A stretch of 42,039 nt of DNA from the IMG/VR virus record IMGVR_UViG_3300044824_000031, positions 1 to 42,039 of that record; one strand, written 5' to 3'. How positions within the stretch are numbered: position 1 is the first letter of the stretch; each line of letters opens with the position of its first letter. The DNA is from a virus. Position numbers and translations under genes: made by a program. Under the pieces are notes generated by a model, which made no database searches, was not told the origin of the DNA, and worked only from the letters and a program-made list of their open reading frames with translations. This document shows, piece after piece, positions 1 through 6,088 of the stretch.

Positions 1-173
1 CCAAACAGAAGGTGGTTGACCGTATCGCGGAACTCCGCACGAACCGGGCGGCCATCGACGAGGAGTTGACGGCCCTGGGCGCTAAGCGCGTCCGCAAGCC
101 GAAGGTGGAAGGCAAGAAGCGCGGGCGCCCGGCGGGATCAAAAAACAAGACCTCGCCAACTCTGGAGGCGTAG
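1..173 (+). CDS. C-terminal part of a basic hypothetical protein (partial)
   Basis: The reading frame is open from the left edge (first full codon at base 3) and ends at TAG 171-173. The visible 56 residues have a helical, charged segment (KVVDRIAELRTNRAAIDEEL) and then a very basic tail. The tail contains KKRGRPAGSKNK, an AT-hook-like GRP motif of the kind that binds the minor groove of AT-rich DNA. This suggests a small DNA-binding or nucleoid-like phage protein, but the N-terminus is outside the window. The next gene starts 2 bases after its stop, so they are probably co-transcribed. Confidence 0.6.
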   Translation, partial: KQKVVDRIAELRTNRAAIDEELTALGAKRVRKPKVEGKKRGRPAGSKNKTSPTLEA

Positions 174-175
174 CA

Positions 176-454
176 ATGGACACGCGCACCGCACTGGATA
201 CTCTCAAGCGCCCACAGTTCGGAAACCAGAGGCAAATCGAAGCAGTGCATTATCTGGAGGATGTTGAGGCGGCGCGCGTGGCCTTCGGAAAGTGCCGCCA
301 TAAAAAGAACTGTGTTCCGTGTAACGGAAAGGGTTTCTTTCGGATACGCAGCGCGAAGGACGTGTGTGATTTCTGTAATGGTTCGGGAACTGGATACGAA
401 TGCAGTTGCTTCAACGGATTGGACCCGGACGCTATTATGGAAGCCAAACAATGA
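176..454 (+). CDS. Small zinc-ribbon protein (DnaJ-type CxxCxGxG motifs)
   Basis: The product is 92 residues. From about residue 46 it carries CVPCNGKG and then CDFCNGSGTG, which match the CxxCxGxG repeats of the DnaJ cysteine-rich domain. A further C-S-C pair follows (YECSCF). There is no J domain, so this is a free-standing zinc-binding module, not a co-chaperone. The first 40 residues are helical and featureless. It lies at the head of a cluster of small Cys-rich genes (1495-1743 and 1748-2014 are similar in kind). The function is unknown; protein or nucleic-acid binding through a zinc knuckle is the plain inference. Confidence 0.65.
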   Translation: MDTRTALDTLKRPQFGNQRQIEAVHYLEDVEAARVAFGKCRHKKNCVPCNGKGFFRIRSAKDVCDFCNGSGTGYECSCFNGLDPDAIMEAKQ

Positions 455-496
455 GGCGAGCGGCACACATTGACAAGAGCCAGCCGGAGGTTGTCC

Positions 497-967
497 GTGG
501 CTGAGAACTGGACTCCCGAGATGATCGCAGAACGCAACCGGCGCATATTCGGTGCGCCGGACTGCGCCCTGGCCCGCGCCGCCGAGCAGGCCTTAAAAAC
601 GAAGTCCGAGGCGCAGATCGAAGCCGAATGCACCAAACTGCTCGCAGAGGACGGATGGCGCGCGCTTCGGACGGACCCTGTAAGCGACCGGGGGCGCGGT
701 AAAGGGTTCGGTGAACTGGGGATGGCTGACCACCTATACATCCGGTATGAGGAGCCTCCAGGTACGCGGCGCAGAGGTTCCGCTATGGTGCTTTGGATCG
801 AGTTCAAGCGCGCCGGGAAGAAGCCCGAAAAGCACCAAATCGACTGGCACCTGAAGGAGCGGGCGAGAGGCGCTCTCACGCTGATGATGGGGATTGACCT
901 CCCGGCGACGGTGGACGGGTTCAAGGATTGGTACGAGAATTCCGGCTTGATGCGGAGGGCGCGATGA
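497..967 (+). CDS. VRR-NUC domain nuclease
   Basis: The product is 156 residues from GTG 497. It matches the VRR-NUC branch of the PD-(D/E)XK nucleases: an E/C-containing helix (QIEAECTKLLAEDGW), GFGELGMADHL supplying the acidic residue, then LWIEFKRAGKKPEKHQ as the E-x-K catalytic strand and trailing basic helix. The family cuts branched or free-ended DNA, and phage stand-alone copies are usually linked to replication or recombination. GTG 497 is chosen over TTG 470 because GGAGG at 486-490 sits 6 bases before it. The stop overlaps the ATG of the next microprotein (ATGATG at 964). It may act with the annealing protein candidate near 40.3 kb if the genome is circular. Confidence 0.8.
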   Translation: MAENWTPEMIAERNRRIFGAPDCALARAAEQALKTKSEAQIEAECTKLLAEDGWRALRTDPVSDRGRGKGFGELGMADHLYIRYEEPPGTRRRGSAMVLWIEFKRAGKKPEKHQIDWHLKERARGALTLMMGIDLPATVDGFKDWYENSGLMRRAR

Positions 968-1041
968 TGGCCGCCGCTGCCATGCTGGTGGTCTTCGCCG
1001 GGGGCCTGATGTGCGGGTATCTTGGATGGAGGTCGAGATGA
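964..1041 (+). CDS. 25-residue single-span membrane microprotein
   Basis: The ORF begins in the stop of the nuclease gene and ends TGA 1039-1041. The peptide is MMAAAAMLVVFAGGLMCGYL followed by GWRSR: one hydrophobic segment and a basic end. That is the pattern of a single membrane span with a cytoplasmic tail. The ATG overlaps the previous stop and its own stop overlaps the next start (ATGA at 1038). This is the coupling style used throughout the window and is the main support that it is translated. No family is recognisable. Confidence 0.5.
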   Translation: MMAAAAMLVVFAGGLMCGYLGWRSR

Positions 1042-1196
1042 AACGAAAACTGAAGGCAGCGACTGACGCGATTGACGCGCTGTTCTCGGATACCAGTGTT
1101 CACGCTTCCGAGACGCTCGACGCCCTGGAGAACTTGCAGGCCGATATTGAGAGCAAGATTGCGGCTCTGAAGGACGATATCGAACGCGATGCCTGA
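1038..1196 (+). CDS. Small coiled-coil hypothetical protein
   Basis: The product is 52 residues from ATG 1038, which has GGAGG at 1029-1033 upstream. It is almost entirely charged and helical with heptad-like spacing (ETLDALENLQADIESKIAAL), so a short coiled coil is likely. It overlaps the preceding membrane microprotein by 4 bases (ATGA). No domain is recognised. A dimeric adaptor or regulator role is possible, but nothing in the sequence proves it. Confidence 0.6.
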   Translation: MKRKLKAATDAIDALFSDTSVHASETLDALENLQADIESKIAALKDDIERDA

Positions 1197-1211
1197 TGTG
1201 CGGTGGATCGG

Positions 1212-1250
1212 ATGGAGGATGCGCTGAAAGAGGAGGCGGTGAGCGAGTGA
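1212..1250 (+). CDS. 12-residue leader peptide ending EAVSE
   Basis: This short ORF (MEDALKEEAVSE) ends in TGA 1248-1250, overlapping the GTG start of the next gene at 1247. Its last codons are part of the 20-base cassette GGAGGCGGTGAGCGAGTGAG (1232-1251), which recurs at 2084-2103, where another micro-ORF also ends EAVSE. GGAGG in the cassette would serve as ribosome-binding site for the downstream GTG. The leader may deliver ribosomes to that start by termination-reinitiation. The start signal of the leader itself is weak. Confidence 0.4.
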   Translation: MEDALKEEAVSE

Positions 1251-1498
1251 GCAGGACGAAGGATTTGCAGTGGGCAATCTGGAAGGCGCATACCCACGAG
1301 CTTGACCACTTGCTGTGGGAGTTGGGAAGGATTGAAGGGTTGAGGAAAGGTGCGATGATGGCCGGCTGTCTGCGGACGGCATGCGATTCTCAGCAATACC
1401 AGGTTATCAAGCGCCACATTGAGGCAACCGTGCGGGACATTCGCACCGAGGCCAACAAGTTGTCGAAAAAGTGGCGGCGAGTGAAGGAGCGGCGATGA
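1247..1498 (+). CDS. Hypothetical helical protein
   Basis: The product is 83 residues from GTG 1247, with GGAGG (1232-1236) 10 bases upstream. The frame could instead start at ATG 1196. That would add 17 Gly/Cys-rich residues that look like a shadow of the leader peptide in the other frame, so the GTG is preferred. The protein is helical with Trp/His in the first half (DLQWAIWKAHTHELDHLLWE) and a basic end (KLSKKWRRVKERR) suited to nucleic-acid binding. It overlaps the next gene by ATGA at 1495. The family is not recognised. Confidence 0.55.
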   Translation: MSRTKDLQWAIWKAHTHELDHLLWELGRIEGLRKGAMMAGCLRTACDSQQYQVIKRHIEATVRDIRTEANKLSKKWRRVKERR

Positions 1499-1743
1499 GT
1501 ACACCAAAAAGATGCAAGTGCGAGCGGTGCAAGAGAATCAGAAAGCGCGTGTACTATCTGGTTTGGAATTGGGAGCACAACCGAGCGGCATTATGCGATG
1601 CGCTCACTACACTGTGCTGCGAGATGACGGGAGTTAAGCAGGGAAGCGGAGCATGTAGGGACGACCCGGACTTTAATGCGGAGGTCCGAAGGAGAACGTG
1701 CAGTGGGTGCGGTAGTCCGATGTCAAATTGTAGTTGTGGGTAA
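1495..1743 (+). CDS. Cys-rich zinc-binding microprotein
   Basis: The product is 82 residues from ATG 1495, with AAGGAG upstream. It has an N-terminal CKCERC cluster within a basic patch, a CC pair near the middle, and a C-terminal knuckle CSGCGSPMSNCSC. At least ten cysteines suggest two metal sites. The middle (VYYLVWNWEHNRAALCDAL) is helical. It belongs to the local series of small zinc-binding early proteins; such phage proteins often bind host enzymes or nucleic acids, but no specific family is recognised. Confidence 0.6.
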   Translation: MSTPKRCKCERCKRIRKRVYYLVWNWEHNRAALCDALTTLCCEMTGVKQGSGACRDDPDFNAEVRRRTCSGCGSPMSNCSCG

Positions 1744-1747
1744 AATT

Positions 1748-2014
1748 ATGACTCAGAAAAAGTGCCCGTGCGTTTGTGACCGATCACTGAATCCATACAG
1801 GACCGACGAGTGCGCCGATTACCAGTGCAAGTTCTGCGACGGTACCGGGACGATAAAGATTCGTGTCTCCCATGAGAAGCCTCCAATCCCAACGGTGGAT
1901 TTCGATTACGCTGCGTGGGTTGACGGCACAGAGGAAGACGGGCCAACTGGGAGAGGCGCGAGTAGCGATCTCGCCATCGCCGATCTGCTTTCCAGCATTG
2001 AGGGGATAGTATAG
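1748..2014 (+). CDS. Cys-rich zinc-binding protein
   Basis: The product is 88 residues from ATG 1748. The N-terminus holds CPCVC and then DECADYQCKFCDGTGTIK, whose CxxCxGxG-like element matches those of the gene at 176-454. The C-terminal half is acidic (WVDGTEEDGPTGRG) and ends in a short helix. An upstream in-frame extension to 1676 exists but overlaps the previous gene and lacks Cys motifs, so ATG 1748 is preferred although its ribosome-binding site is weak. The function is unknown. Confidence 0.6.
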   Translation: MTQKKCPCVCDRSLNPYRTDECADYQCKFCDGTGTIKIRVSHEKPPIPTVDFDYAAWVDGTEEDGPTGRGASSDLAIADLLSSIEGIV

Positions 2015-2057
2015 CCAGCCGATCATCTTCTTGACGCCACGAAAGGGATACGGAAAG

Positions 2058-2102
2058 ATGGAAAACTATACGGCGGTGCAGGGGGAGGCGGTGAGCGAGT
2101 GA
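2058..2102 (+). CDS. 14-residue leader peptide ending EAVSE
   Basis: The micro-ORF (MENYTAVQGEAVSE) has a purine-rich upstream stretch (AAGGGATACGGAAAG). It ends in TGA 2100-2102, overlapping GTG 2099 of the next gene. Its final 20 bases contain the second exact copy of the cassette GGAGGCGGTGAGCGAGTGAG (2084-2103). The repeated arrangement of micro-ORF, internal GGAGG and overlapping stop/GTG argues for a reused translation-coupling device. Confidence 0.45.
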   Translation: MENYTAVQGEAVSE

Positions 2103-2332
2103 GACTCATAAACGAAAGGACCAGCGACGTTCTCGAAGTTCCGCCGCCTGACGAATCAGGGGCGGGCGTGGTCAAGTTCAACGGACGGATTGTTGCGCGC
2201 TGTCTCTACAGCGATGCGCCTACGTCCGTAACGCTCGGGGATGGCCGGTGCTTCGGTCCCGATGCGTGGGCCAAGTTCATCATCGAGCAACTGGAATCCG
2301 GGGACTGGGAGGCGGTGAGCGATGGGGCTTGA
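2099..2332 (+). CDS. Small hypothetical protein
   Basis: The product is 77 residues from GTG 2099, 10 bases after GGAGG of the coupling cassette. It begins with a beta-rich segment (MRLINERTSDVLEVPPPDES) and contains a short DGRCFGPDAWAKFIIEQLES segment. It ends DWEAVSDGA, so its own 3' end includes the third, shortened cassette copy (2308-2322), which in turn leads to the next start. No family is recognised. Confidence 0.5.
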   Translation: MRLINERTSDVLEVPPPDESGAGVVKFNGRIVARCLYSDAPTSVTLGDGRCFGPDAWAKFIIEQLESGDWEAVSDGA

Positions 2333-2459
2333 CACCCCGAGGATGGGCAGATTGCATTCCTTCAGTGCGGAAGCGGCGTCATGTCCGCGACTGCACGGAG
2401 ACGAATGGGCGGGAATCCTTTCACCGCCCCCGTCACATGGCTATGGGAACTGCCCTTGA
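2322..2459 (+). CDS. Possible 45-residue protein behind the third cassette copy
   Basis: ATG 2322 lies 9 bases after GGAGG (2308-2312) of the third cassette copy, nearly the same spacing as in the two full copies. The peptide (MGLDTPRMGRLHSFSAEAAS and so on, ending GYGNCP) has no recognisable domain. The positional match to the other two cassettes is the only real support, so confidence is low. Confidence 0.35.
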   Translation: MGLDTPRMGRLHSFSAEAASCPRLHGDEWAGILSPPPSHGYGNCP

Positions 2460-2601
2460 CACGCCGATTTCGCTTGCAATCCGGGGAGAATCGGCGCATA
2501 CTTTCTTTGTCGGGTGTCTTGAGCGGCGTCCGACACGGAAAGACCGGGCGCGGCGCGGTGCCTCCACATCGCGCCCACCGGCCATCCATGGAGGTGGATG
2601 A
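2460..2601 (+). promoter_or_regulatory. Short non-coding stretch before the YdaU-like gene; weak promoter candidate
   Basis: No convincing gene is visible here. TTGACA at 2456-2461 has no good -10 partner at 17 bases. TTGCAA 2474-2479 with TACTTT 2499-2504 is a poor promoter because the spacer is 19. GGAGG at 2590-2594 is the ribosome-binding site of the next gene. Confidence 0.25.
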
Positions 2602-3444
2602 TTGAAACGATTGCCATTTTTCAAATGGTTTCCGGCTGACGCCGAATCGGACGAACTCTATTCATCCATGGACGATCAGGAACTCGGGTTTTTCCACCGT
2701 TGCCTGAACAAGTCCTGGCTGAACAATGGCCTTCCATCGGAACCGACAGAACTCTGCCGCGTGCTCAAAATGACCTTGCCGAATTTCGAGCGCGTCTGGC
2801 GCCGGGTTCAAAAGGCGTTCTACGAGCAGGACGGACGGCTATACAACCGCAGGCAGGAACAGGAGCGGACGGAGGCCATTCACAAGAGTGAACAGGCTAC
2901 GGACGCAGCACGGCGGCGTTACGGACGCTATGCGGACGCACCTGCGGACGCACCTATACGCGCGTCTGAGTCTGTATCTGATTCTTCTTCTTCTCTTTCT
3001 TCTAAGGAAAAGAAAGAAGAAAACCCGGAGTATACTTTGCCGTTTGAGGATTCACATGCCGAAACTCCCTCCGATCACCCGCGCGTGGTTCGACCCGTTA
3101 TACAAGCCGCAACCTCTGAGGCCGCCGGTTGGTTTGCCCAGTGGTGGGCGATCTACTGGCTGCATAAGGCCCGCGCCGGCGCGGAAAAGGCGTTCCGAAA
3201 CAAGGTCAAGACCGAGGCGCGGTTCCAGCGCGTGATGGCGGCCACCCGCGAGCAGTCGCCGGAGATGCTGAGCCGGGAGCCGAGCAAGCGGCCATACGGG
3301 GCGACCTGGCTGAACGGGGAGCGGTGGGAGGACGAACCCGCGTCGGAGCCAGTGAATGGCACCCCGCCGGGCCGCCCATCCTCTACGGATGCGGTACGCG
3401 CGCTGGCAATCAGAAACTTGGAAAGGACGGGACAGCTTCTATGA
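2602..3444 (+). CDS. DUF1376/YdaU-like replication-associated protein
   Basis: The product is 280 residues from TTG 2602; GGAGG 7 bases upstream supports this start and no better ATG exists. The N-terminal 100 residues match DUF1376 (YdaU): PFFKWFPADAESDELYSSMD, then the helix FFHRCLNKSWLNNGLP, then DGRLYNRRQEQER. The middle is low-complexity Ser plus KEKKEE (about residues 124-142), a linker. The C-terminus is basic and Trp-rich (AGWFAQWWAIYWLHKARAGA). Proteins with this N-terminus occupy the position of lambda O-like initiators in many phages, where a winged-helix domain is thought to recognise the origin. A replication role is inferred from the family, not shown here. Confidence 0.7.
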   Translation: MKRLPFFKWFPADAESDELYSSMDDQELGFFHRCLNKSWLNNGLPSEPTELCRVLKMTLPNFERVWRRVQKAFYEQDGRLYNRRQEQERTEAIHKSEQATDAARRRYGRYADAPADAPIRASESVSDSSSSLSSKEKKEENPEYTLPFEDSHAETPSDHPRVVRPVIQAATSEAAGWFAQWWAIYWLHKARAGAEKAFRNKVKTEARFQRVMAATREQSPEMLSREPSKRPYGATWLNGERWEDEPASEPVNGTPPGRPSSTDAVRALAIRNLERTGQLL

Positions 3445-3740
3445 CGAAACTGATGCGCGAGATTCTCAAAGACCCTGATGCCGTGTTCCAGTTCGAAGCG
3501 GATCTGCCGAGCGGAAACCGGATGATCGGTACTTGCGGTCCGCTGATTGGCGATAGGCTCCAAACAGCCATCACGTTTTCAGTCTCGCCTGCCAGTGAGC
3601 AGGACGTTACGCTTGCGCAGCGCGTGTTCAACCTGGCGATAGGGAAGTTGCCGGAGATTGCTCAAGTCAGTAACACGCCTGAGCAGCGAGAAGTGAATCT
3701 GAAGAACATGAGAAAGTTTATGGGAGGAGGTCAAGGATAA
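3441..3740 (+). CDS. Hypothetical protein
   Basis: The product is 99 residues from ATG 3441, overlapping the preceding stop (ATGA). It opens MTKLMREILKDPDAVFQFEA and has a mixed alpha/beta body with a central strand-rich part (LQTAITFSVSPASEQDVTLA). No Cys or membrane segment is present. It lies between the YdaU-like gene and another early gene, which suggests a replication-module accessory protein. The family is not recognised. Confidence 0.55.
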   Translation: MTKLMREILKDPDAVFQFEADLPSGNRMIGTCGPLIGDRLQTAITFSVSPASEQDVTLAQRVFNLAIGKLPEIAQVSNTPEQREVNLKNMRKFMGGGQG

Positions 3741-3748
3741 GCGACGCT

Positions 3749-4630
3749 TTGAGCATCACTGAGATCCGAGCGATGGCGTTTGTGGACCGCGAGAAGCAGA
3801 CGTTCTCGCGCTACGCCGAATTGTTCCCGAACTACGAGTGGACGGATTCGGCAACTGCAATTGACTTGATGGCGGCAGAGATCAGGTGTCTGCGGTCTGA
3901 GTTGCTAGATGCCTGCCGACTGGCAACCTCTCTGCGTGAAGTTGCGAATGCTGGGCGTACGTCGTACCGGACGAATGCCGAGTGGGATGTATGGAAGAAA
4001 CTCGGTGCGCGTCTGACCAAGTTGCTAATCGAGATTCGGGCGCGTTGGTACTCGGGGACATTCAGCGACACGGACGCGACGGAACCGGAACTGAAAGATC
4101 CTCGGGATGAGCGCCTCCGCGAACTCGTGGTGGCACTGAACGAAGCGAACACCACGTACCTCAAGGAATATTGGGCGAGACGCACGGCAGAATCCGAACG
4201 CGACGAAACGCAGAAGTCTTGCGACGCTCGCGACGCCGTGATTAAAGAACTCAACCAAACTGGGAAGGCGGAGGCCAGCCCCAAGTTTCTCAGTACCGAA
4301 ACTGGCCTCACCGGAGAGGAAGGTACCGGGGACCGCTTCGCAGTGCCCGGGGAAAACAAGAACCTGCAACCACTCAGTTGTAATTGTACCCCCAATCCGA
4401 CACTCCGTCAAATCTGCGACCAAAGGAGTAGTTTTATGAAGCGAGATCCGCGAAGAAATCCTAGGGTAGGGGACGTTCTTCGAAGGAACGGGAAGGACCG
4501 GCGCATCATCAATATCCTGCCTGGATTCTGTCCAAACGTGACGTACATGAGCGGCCGGCGCCAAGGGTCGATATTACTTCCGAACTGGCATAAATGGGCG
4601 AAAGATTCCGAGGTGATTCATTATGCCTAA
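3749..4630 (+). CDS. Coiled-coil protein with an apparently fused small C-terminal protein
   Basis: The product is 293 residues from TTG 3749, with AAGGA upstream. Residues about 30-175 are long charged helices typical of coiled coil (RSELLDACRLATSLREVANA; RRTAESERDETQKS). A low-complexity linker with CNC (about 195-225) follows. Then a compact basic-aromatic unit begins at residue 230 (MKRDPRRNPRVGDVLRRNGK). That unit has its own ATG at 4436 with a good AAGGAG, so it may also be made separately (see next entry). The linker looks like translated former intergenic DNA. The 3' end overlaps the next gene by 8 bases. No family is recognised. Confidence 0.5.
   Translation: MSITEIRAMAFVDREKQTFSRYAELFPNYEWTDSATAIDLMAAEIRCLRSELLDACRLATSLREVANAGRTSYRTNAEWDVWKKLGARLTKLLIEIRARWYSGTFSDTDATEPELKDPRDERLRELVVALNEANTTYLKEYWARRTAESERDETQKSCDARDAVIKELNQTGKAEASPKFLSTETGLTGEEGTGDRFAVPGENKNLQPLSCNCTPNPTLRQICDQRSSFMKRDPRRNPRVGDVLRRNGKDRRIINILPGFCPNVTYMSGRRQGSILLPNWHKWAKDSEVIHYA
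4436..4630 (+). CDS. Internal in-frame start producing a 64-residue protein
   Basis: ATG 4436 lies in the frame of the larger gene. It is preceded by AAGGAG (4423-4428) at 7 bases, stronger than the TTG start of the parent gene. The product (MKRDPRRNPRVGDVLRRNGK and onward, ending SEVIHYA) is basic with Trp/Tyr in the second half and looks self-contained. Either it is a separate gene whose upstream neighbour lost its stop codon, or the parent makes two products. Confidence 0.45.
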   Translation: MKRDPRRNPRVGDVLRRNGKDRRIINILPGFCPNVTYMSGRRQGSILLPNWHKWAKDSEVIHYA

Positions 4631-5153
4631 GCCTATGGATTTCGAAGTAGTAAGCGGGCTGATAGCGTCTCTTGGTGCGATGAAGTTCTTTCCGGCCGAT
4701 CCTCCGGTGAGGTTGGCGCTGGTGCAGACTATGGGCGAAATGACGGATGATATCGAGGCGGTGCGCTGGCTGGTCAAGAAACTCCGCACCGAGATGGCGG
4801 AATGGCCCGGGGAACACGAGATGCGCAAGATTTTCTGCACGCGCTTCCGGCCGCTTGACGGGATAGTGGTCGCTGAGGGCGAGTACGGCACCTACACGTT
4901 CACGCTGGCACCCGGGCAGGCGTGGCCAGCGGGCAAGGCGCTGCCGGCGCCGGAGCGGAAGCAACTGGAGGCAGGCCCGATGTGCGCGGAATCTCAGGAC
5001 ATGGTTGACGGGCTGGTGGCGGCCATGCCGCAGATGCCGAGCGCCAAGCCGTTGGCCCATCCGACGCGCGAACAGAAGGACTTCGACGCTCGCCTGAAAT
5101 CGGTTCTGACGCCACCCCAGGACCGGCCAGAGCAGCCGAAGGAGAGAGCATGA
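4623..5153 (+). CDS. Hypothetical early protein
   Basis: The product is 176 residues from ATG 4623 with GAGGTG upstream. A helical N-terminal domain (about 1-100) contains IEAVRWLVKKLRTEMAEW and MRKIFCTRFRPLDGI, which resemble segments seen in phage replication-module proteins of uncertain role. The C-terminal third is Pro/Ala-rich and probably disordered, ending in RPEQPKERA. It overlaps the genes on both sides. A replication accessory function is plausible from context only. Confidence 0.5.
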   Translation: MPKPMDFEVVSGLIASLGAMKFFPADPPVRLALVQTMGEMTDDIEAVRWLVKKLRTEMAEWPGEHEMRKIFCTRFRPLDGIVVAEGEYGTYTFTLAPGQAWPAGKALPAPERKQLEAGPMCAESQDMVDGLVAAMPQMPSAKPLAHPTREQKDFDARLKSVLTPPQDRPEQPKERA

Positions 5154-5368
5154 TTTGCGAAAACGGCCGGCCGTTCGACGAAACGTATTGGGGGCCGGAT
5201 GGCCCGCAGCCGGCGAAGCGCTGGGGAGTCCAATGCGCCCGCGGCATCCAGTACGCCGTCACAGGAGCCGCGGCGCCCGCCGGGACAAAGGGCGTCCAAA
5301 GAAAAATCAGCCAAGGCCGTAAGGCATACCGTGGCATGTCGAGCGATTTTGTGAAGGAGCGCGCATGA
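5150..5368 (+). CDS. Small hypothetical protein
   Basis: The product is 72 residues from ATG 5150 with GGAGA upstream, overlapping the previous stop (ATGA). It contains a Trp/Gly-rich N-terminus (FDETYWGPDGPQPAKRWGVQ) and a basic C-terminal half (KGVQRKISQGRKAYRGM). No domain is recognised. It sits directly in front of the HNH-like gene with a 4-base overlap. Confidence 0.5.
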   Translation: MICENGRPFDETYWGPDGPQPAKRWGVQCARGIQYAVTGAAAPAGTKGVQRKISQGRKAYRGMSSDFVKERA

Positions 5369-5703
5369 TCCGCCGGAGATCCAAGCCGCGCCGGGGCCGG
5401 GTGATTGACCAGGCGTTCGTCGAGCGCGTCCGGGCGACGGGCTGCGTCATCGTGGCCCACGGCACCACGGCGGCCGCCCGCGAGCATGTCTGCGATAGCG
5501 CACCGACGATTCACCATGTACGGCGGTTCGGAAGCCCGAAGGACGATCACCGAATCCTTCCCATCTGCGAGAGCGGGCACCTGCAGGGAGCCGGCCCGCA
5601 TTCCATCGAGCGCGGAAAAGGGCAGTGGGAGCGGTGGTGGGGAATCGACATCGAAGTGGCGGTGGAGCAATACCAGCTTGAGCAGGGGGCGGAATGCCGG
5701 TGA
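5365..5703 (+). CDS. Ref/DUF968-like HNH nuclease
   Basis: The product is 112 residues from ATG 5365 with GAAGGAG upstream. After a basic N-terminus (MIRRRSKPRRGRVIDQ) it carries IHHVRRFGSPKDDHRILPIC, then GHLQGAGPHSIERGKGQW. The paired HH, the D-x-x-x-LP-x-C/H stretch and the later H fit the beta-beta-alpha-metal (HNH) fold of the phage P1 Ref and DUF968 families, which cut DNA at recombination intermediates or displaced strands. The classical zinc-binding CxxC pairs are incomplete. A recombination or repair role fits the location beside replication genes. Confidence 0.65.
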   Translation: MIRRRSKPRRGRVIDQAFVERVRATGCVIVAHGTTAAAREHVCDSAPTIHHVRRFGSPKDDHRILPICESGHLQGAGPHSIERGKGQWERWWGIDIEVAVEQYQLEQGAECR

Positions 5704-6023
5704 GCATGCGACCACCCGCGCCTCCCGATGGCCGCATGGCCGAGCTTGACGCTTTGCTGCGTGGGAAGCCCCGGGACGCGCCGAAGCGCAAGGGGGTGCC
5801 GAGGGCCGCGCCAGCCTACCTCGACGCATTGGCGGTGGATCTCCGCTTGCGGGCGGTGGCAAGGGCGGCGCACGCTAGGGAATGCAGGGCTCGGCTGAGG
5901 GAAGAGCGGAAAGAGACCACCCGGAAGAATCGGCAGGATTCGGCGGCGCACGCCCGCGAGGTACAATCCGCTCGGAAGAAGGCATACGAGCACGCCCAGG
6001 TGGTTGAGGCACTGGCAAGATGA
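5694..6023 (+). CDS. Basic coiled-coil hypothetical protein
   Basis: The product is 109 residues from ATG 5694, overlapping the previous gene by 10 bases. The N-terminal 20 residues are Pro-rich. The rest is very rich in Arg, Ala and Lys (RLREERKETTRKNRQDSAAH), so one long basic helix is expected, suited to DNA or RNA binding. Its stop overlaps ATG 6020 by ATGA, the start of the methylase relic. No family is recognised. Confidence 0.5.
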   Translation: MPVSMRPPAPPDGRMAELDALLRGKPRDAPKRKGVPRAAPAYLDALAVDLRLRAVARAAHARECRARLREERKETTRKNRQDSAAHAREVQSARKKAYEHAQVVEALAR

Positions 6024-6076
6024 AGTCTCCTTTTCCGTGGATGGGCGGTAAATCGCGCGTGGCCGAACATTTGCGC
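6020..6076 (+). pseudogene. Relic N-terminus of a D12-class DNA adenine methylase
   Basis: ATG 6020 begins MKSPFPWMGGKSRVAEHL, which matches the opening of phage D12-class (Dam-like) methylases: PFPWxGGKSRVA contains the glycine-rich loop that binds S-adenosylmethionine. The match stops after about 18 residues and the frame runs straight into the small terminase. The ATGA overlap with the upstream gene is kept, so a coupled methylase gene probably stood here and was deleted down to its first 20 codons. No DPPY catalytic motif remains. Confidence 0.6.
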
Positions 6077-6082
6077 TACAAT
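6077..6082 (+). promoter_or_regulatory. -10-like box 6 bases before the small terminase ATG
   Basis: TACAAT at 6077-6082 is followed by exactly 6 bases and then ATG 6089. The same spacing occurs at 6913, 7214, 39200 and, on the minus strand, 25674. No -35 box is visible at 16-18 bases, so this one is weak by itself. Confidence 0.35.
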
Positions 6083-6088
6083 TCGGTC

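Noticed and set aside
451-504. 17-codon micro-ORF overlapping the stop of the first Cys-rich gene
   Set aside because: No ribosome site and no Ser-Glu end or cassette; the nuclease start at 497 has its own GGAGG.
4900-5862. 320-codon minus-strand open frame opposite the early genes
   Set aside because: Pro/Ala/Arg-rich antisense shadow over four coupled plus-strand genes including the HNH gene.
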